Source of the DNA: Lentimicrobiaceae bacterium
GTDB taxonomy: Bacteria; Bacteroidota; Bacteroidia; Bacteroidales; JAGONC01
Length of the DNA stretch: 64,000 nt
NCBI GenBank assembly: GCA_017993235.1
Contig: JAGONC010000003.1
Location: forward strand, 110,260 to 174,259
Reading direction: 5' to 3'
Numbering within the stretch: the first letter of the stretch is position 1; the number at the start of each line of letters is the position of its first letter. A model generated the notes under the pieces. The model was not told the DNA's origin, made no database searches, and was given only the letters and a program-made list of their open reading frames with translations. Of this stretch, positions 61,554 to 64,000 are shown piece by piece. The position numbers and the translations under genes are program-made.

Positions 61554-61591
61554 CTTCTCCTTTCACCTCTACCTGGGTAATCGGTAATGGA
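61554..61591 (+). repeat. 38-bp direct repeat, right copy
   Basis: Identical to 59023-59060, starting 15 bp after the stop of the M28 peptidase gene. The bases on either side of the two copies differ. Confidence 0.85.
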
Positions 61592-61623
61592 TATTCAACA
61601 AAACATCACCTCTCTTGTTTTCC

Positions 61624-63234
61624 CTAATGGGAAGAAGACTTCATTAGTTTCCCGCACACATCTTGTCCTTCGATCAAAGCCCGCACCACATACATTCCTG
61701 CCGGCAGGTGGCTTACCTGGATCACCGCTTGTTTTTCCCCTGCCGGGATCACCTGGCTGTGCCACCGGCGGCCATGGATATCATAGATCTCAAGAGGGAT
61801 ATCGCCTTCAAAGGTGTACTTCCAGGTGGTAGCGTTGAATAGGGCATTCTGGGAGCCTGAGGAAACAGATTCAGGAAGCAAAACCTGTATTTTATCCCAG
61901 GCAGGATTGGGAACGATGGTGAGTTGCGCCCTCTCCGGAGGGTCGAACTCCTTCAGCCCGACGATCACGCAATCCAGCGGAATGGTATCCGTAACGATCG
62001 GATACGGGCAGAGGCTGTCGTAGACAAGGGGCAGAGAGTAAAGGGTATCGTACTCCAGGTCGGAGTTGAATTTAAATGCATAGATGTCCCAGTTGCCATC
62101 CAGGTAAAAACCACCCATGATCACAAGTTTTTCATCAAAGGTGGTGATGCTCCCCTGAAAAGTGTTATCTGCCTGTATGATCTCTTTTACTAACAGAACA
62201 TTTCCTGATGTATCCATTTTAGCAATTCCTTCTATTATTTCTTCATCAGGGAAGCTCCAACCAGCCCCTATGGCTAATGTCGAATCTTCCAGCCAGCTGA
62301 TTGTCGTGGCCAGACCAAGGTCAGTGCTATCGTATACATCCCAGTACGATTTTTCTTCCCCATCTCTACTTGTCTTCAACAAAGTTGGAGAATCTCCAAC
62401 GAGGCCTCCAGAATGACGACCTACAGTGTAAATGTTTCCATGGTTATCTTCGACCGATATGACGCCATGTCCACGAAAGTTATTTTCAACTCCCCAGACA
62501 GTCGCCCAAATTTCATTCCCATCGACATCCGTCTTGATTAATAAAGGCCGCATCCAATATGTATTCGAATCGGGGAGATTGGGATAAAAACAACTACCAG
62601 TGATCAAAATACTCGAGTCGTGTGCATACATCAAACTATAGGAATCCTCATCAATGATAAAGGGATCATTTTGTGCGTACACCTTTTTCCATAGAATATC
62701 ACCATTTTCGTTAAAGCACATGAGCCAGATGCGTTCTCCATAATTATAGCTGAAATAGGATAGCAAGGCAATATAGTTATGAGAGGGAAGTTGCAGGATG
62801 CGCACACCGAAATCCATGTTATCGGGAAGATGCAGAATGTTGCACCACTGTTTCTCCCCACAGGCATTCAGCTTCATGATAAATGGATCATACCAGGCAT
62901 CCAGTTTCTTTGTACCCCCAATTAAGATATAACCACCATCCAAAGATTGATAAATGTCACCAACTGCTGTTTTATCACCTAATTCTCCGATTTTCATGTC
63001 CCATAGCATTTCTCCATTGATATCCGTTTTGAAGATCCAACCGAATTTTGGCAATGTTTGAGATTGGTCATCAATCACTCCCCCATACATATAGCCATGA
63101 TCATATGTTTCAATAATAGAATAGGCATAACAACTGATGTTATCTCCGTATATTCGGATCCATTCCTGAGATAGATTAATTAATGGGAATAAAAAAAACA
63201 GAATTAAATAGCCAATAGGTTTCGGATTTTTCAT
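61624..63234 (-). CDS. T9SS cargo protein with WD/delta-60-like repeats
   Basis: Secreted protein of unknown function, 536 residues. It has a signal peptide ('IGYLILFFLFPLINLSQEW'), then six or seven similar beta segments with 'GGYILIGGTKKLDAWYDPFI', 'DILWKKVYAQNDPFIIDEDS' and 'IWATVWGVENNFRGHGVISV' that suggest a beta-propeller like the delta-60 repeats, then a T9SS sorting domain with 'LTIVPNPAWDKIQVLLPESV' and 'PLEIYDIHGRRWHSQVI'. It is convergent with the M28 gene and both have the type IX signal. Confidence 0.85.
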   Translation of the reverse strand: MKNPKPIGYLILFFLFPLINLSQEWIRIYGDNISCYAYSIIETYDHGYMYGGVIDDQSQTLPKFGWIFKTDINGEMLWDMKIGELGDKTAVGDIYQSLDGGYILIGGTKKLDAWYDPFIMKLNACGEKQWCNILHLPDNMDFGVRILQLPSHNYIALLSYFSYNYGERIWLMCFNENGDILWKKVYAQNDPFIIDEDSYSLMYAHDSSILITGSCFYPNLPDSNTYWMRPLLIKTDVDGNEIWATVWGVENNFRGHGVISVEDNHGNIYTVGRHSGGLVGDSPTLLKTSRDGEEKSYWDVYDSTDLGLATTISWLEDSTLAIGAGWSFPDEEIIEGIAKMDTSGNVLLVKEIIQADNTFQGSITTFDEKLVIMGGFYLDGNWDIYAFKFNSDLEYDTLYSLPLVYDSLCPYPIVTDTIPLDCVIVGLKEFDPPERAQLTIVPNPAWDKIQVLLPESVSSGSQNALFNATTWKYTFEGDIPLEIYDIHGRRWHSQVIPAGEKQAVIQVSHLPAGMYVVRALIEGQDVCGKLMKSSSH

Positions 63235-63429
63235 TATCTAATCTGTTATTTTAATAACGTAACCTTCTGACCTTCGATCCATTGATTATCGATATAAAGG
63301 TACACGATAGAGATCAGCTTTCCAACAAATTGTATTTCCGTGTCTTTACTCATGCAGTAACGTTTGACTTTGTAATAACAAACCTACAACATGAGACGAA
63401 ACCTACCGGGGGATTAGCCTCCATTCGCA

Positions 63430-63483
63430 AATCAACTTCGCCTTTCAAATCAACTTCGCCTTTGTATGTTCGTATGTTGGTTA
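63430..63483. repeat. Half copy of the eamA-purN intergenic repeat
   Basis: Tandem 'aatcaacttcgccttt' twice, followed by 'gtatgttcgtatgttggtta'. The last part is the right arm of the hairpin repeated at 26760, 29645 and 30121. The rest of the gap 63235-63429 shows no gene. Confidence 0.55.
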
Positions 63484-63488
63484 TTCAC

Positions 63489-63496
63489 TACCTTTG
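63489..63496 (+). promoter_or_regulatory. Putative -7 box of glyS (TACCTTTG)
   Basis: Matches TAnnTTTG with only 5 bp between it and the glyS ATG. Transcription would start at or near the start codon, giving a leaderless message. Confidence 0.5.
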
Positions 63497-63501
63497 CCGC
63501 T

Positions 63502-64000
63502 ATGGCAAATAATGAAGAACTTTTCCGCAAGATTATCGCCCATGCCAAAGAGTATGGGTTCGTGTTCCCGTCGAGCGAGATCTACGACGGGCTTGGTGCC
63601 GTGTATGATTACGGACAGTATGGCGTTGAGCTGAAGAACAACATCAAGAACTACTGGTGGAAAGCCATGGTGCAGTACCATGAGAACATCGTGGGGCTGG
63701 ATGCGGCCATCTTCATGCATCCGACCGTATGGAAAGCATCAGGGCATGTAGATGCGTTCAGCGATCCCATGATCGACAACAAGGACTCCAAAAAGCGCTA
63801 CCGGGCGGATGTGCTGGTGGAAGAGCATATGGCCAAAATCGAACAGAAGATCGAAAAAGAGGCGGAAAAAGCAGCTGCACGGTTTGGGGAATCGTTCGAC
63901 AGGGAAAAGTTCATGACCACCCATCCGCGTGTGCTGGAGTACCGGGAAAAACGGGATGCCATTGCGAAAAGACTTTATTCAGCCATGGACAGGAACGATC
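63502..64000 (+). CDS. glyS: Glycine-tRNA ligase, alpha2-type, 3' partial
   Basis: Charges tRNA-Gly; this is the homodimeric (eukaryote-like) type. The 166 visible codons start [20 protein letters not shown] and contain '[20 protein letters not shown]' and '[20 protein letters not shown]', the class II N-terminal parts. The gene runs off the window. The start ATG is clear: it is the first in frame and the family begins at this residue. A promoter box lies almost directly in front. Confidence 0.93.
   Translation, partial: MANNEELFRKIIAHAKEYGFVFPSSEIYDGLGAVYDYGQYGVELKNNIKNYWWKAMVQYHENIVGLDAAIFMHPTVWKASGHVDAFSDPMIDNKDSKKRYRADVLVEEHMAKIEQKIEKEAEKAAARFGESFDREKFMTTHPRVLEYREKRDAIAKRLYSAMDRND

Overview
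This is a chromosomal window from a Bacteroidota bacterium, most likely of the order Bacteroidales. The evidence is two proteins with type IX secretion (T9SS) C-terminal sorting domains, a TonB-dependent receptor, an RprX/RprY-like two-component pair, an S46 dipeptidyl peptidase, an IPExxxVDY-family protein, a DUF3109 protein, many outer-membrane barrels ending in aromatic residues, and repeated matches to the Bacteroidota -7 promoter box TAnnTTTG just upstream of genes. Most of the window is ordinary core genome with short spacers and small operons. I saw no rRNA, tRNA or CRISPR array.

Layout. 1-3475: distal half of the ATP synthase operon (atpF partial, atpH, atpA, atpG), then ferritin. 4084-8230, minus strand: DUF3109 protein, NUDIX hydrolase, an orphan UmuD-like protease, a TonB-C protein with four YIDDIPF repeats, rsmI and a conserved hypothetical. 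8330-15307: tdk, a cyclophilin, pheS, then a TolC/HlyD pair without a pump, and tsaB. 15315-19917: an ECF sigma factor with an anti-sigma/beta-barrel fusion protein, a 41-residue membrane microprotein, and rprX-rprY. 20021-26773: pgi, a cytidylate-kinase-like protein, a nitroreductase, a TRL-like lipoprotein, a zinc-protease lipoprotein and an EamA transporter.

26760-30296 is the accessory island. It holds three copies of the eamA-purN intergenic hairpin, three copies of a roughly 240-260 bp element with 33-bp terminal inverted repeats (MITE-like), relics of IS66 and IS1634-type transposases, a degraded Rhs segment, and an AT-rich orphan Rhs C-terminal tip with a small three-helix membrane partner gene. 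All three MITE-like copies abut the same codon of the Rhs core motif NGRVYDPWLG.

30288-45788: purN, acpP-fabF-rnc, an S46 peptidase, a mannose-1-phosphate guanylyltransferase, mlaE-mlaF-cvpA, pgk, an aminotransferase with an omega-amidase, a glycosyltransferase, a lipid kinase, a thioesterase and a universal stress protein. 45841-49744: a divergent pair made of a TonB receptor with an N-terminal TPR-like extension and a full-length sulfatase-fold protein that has lost nearly every catalytic and metal-binding residue of the family. 49762-64000: an AAA ATPase with repeated AT-rich sites upstream, a PpiD-like foldase, rodA-mrdA, hsp20, lysS, an M28 peptidase with a T9SS signal flanked by 38-bp direct repeats, a second T9SS cargo protein, and the start of glyS.

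The strongest candidates for something undescribed are the active-site-less sulfatase with its receptor, the Rhs/MITE island, the YIDDIPF repeat protein and the 41-residue membrane microprotein.
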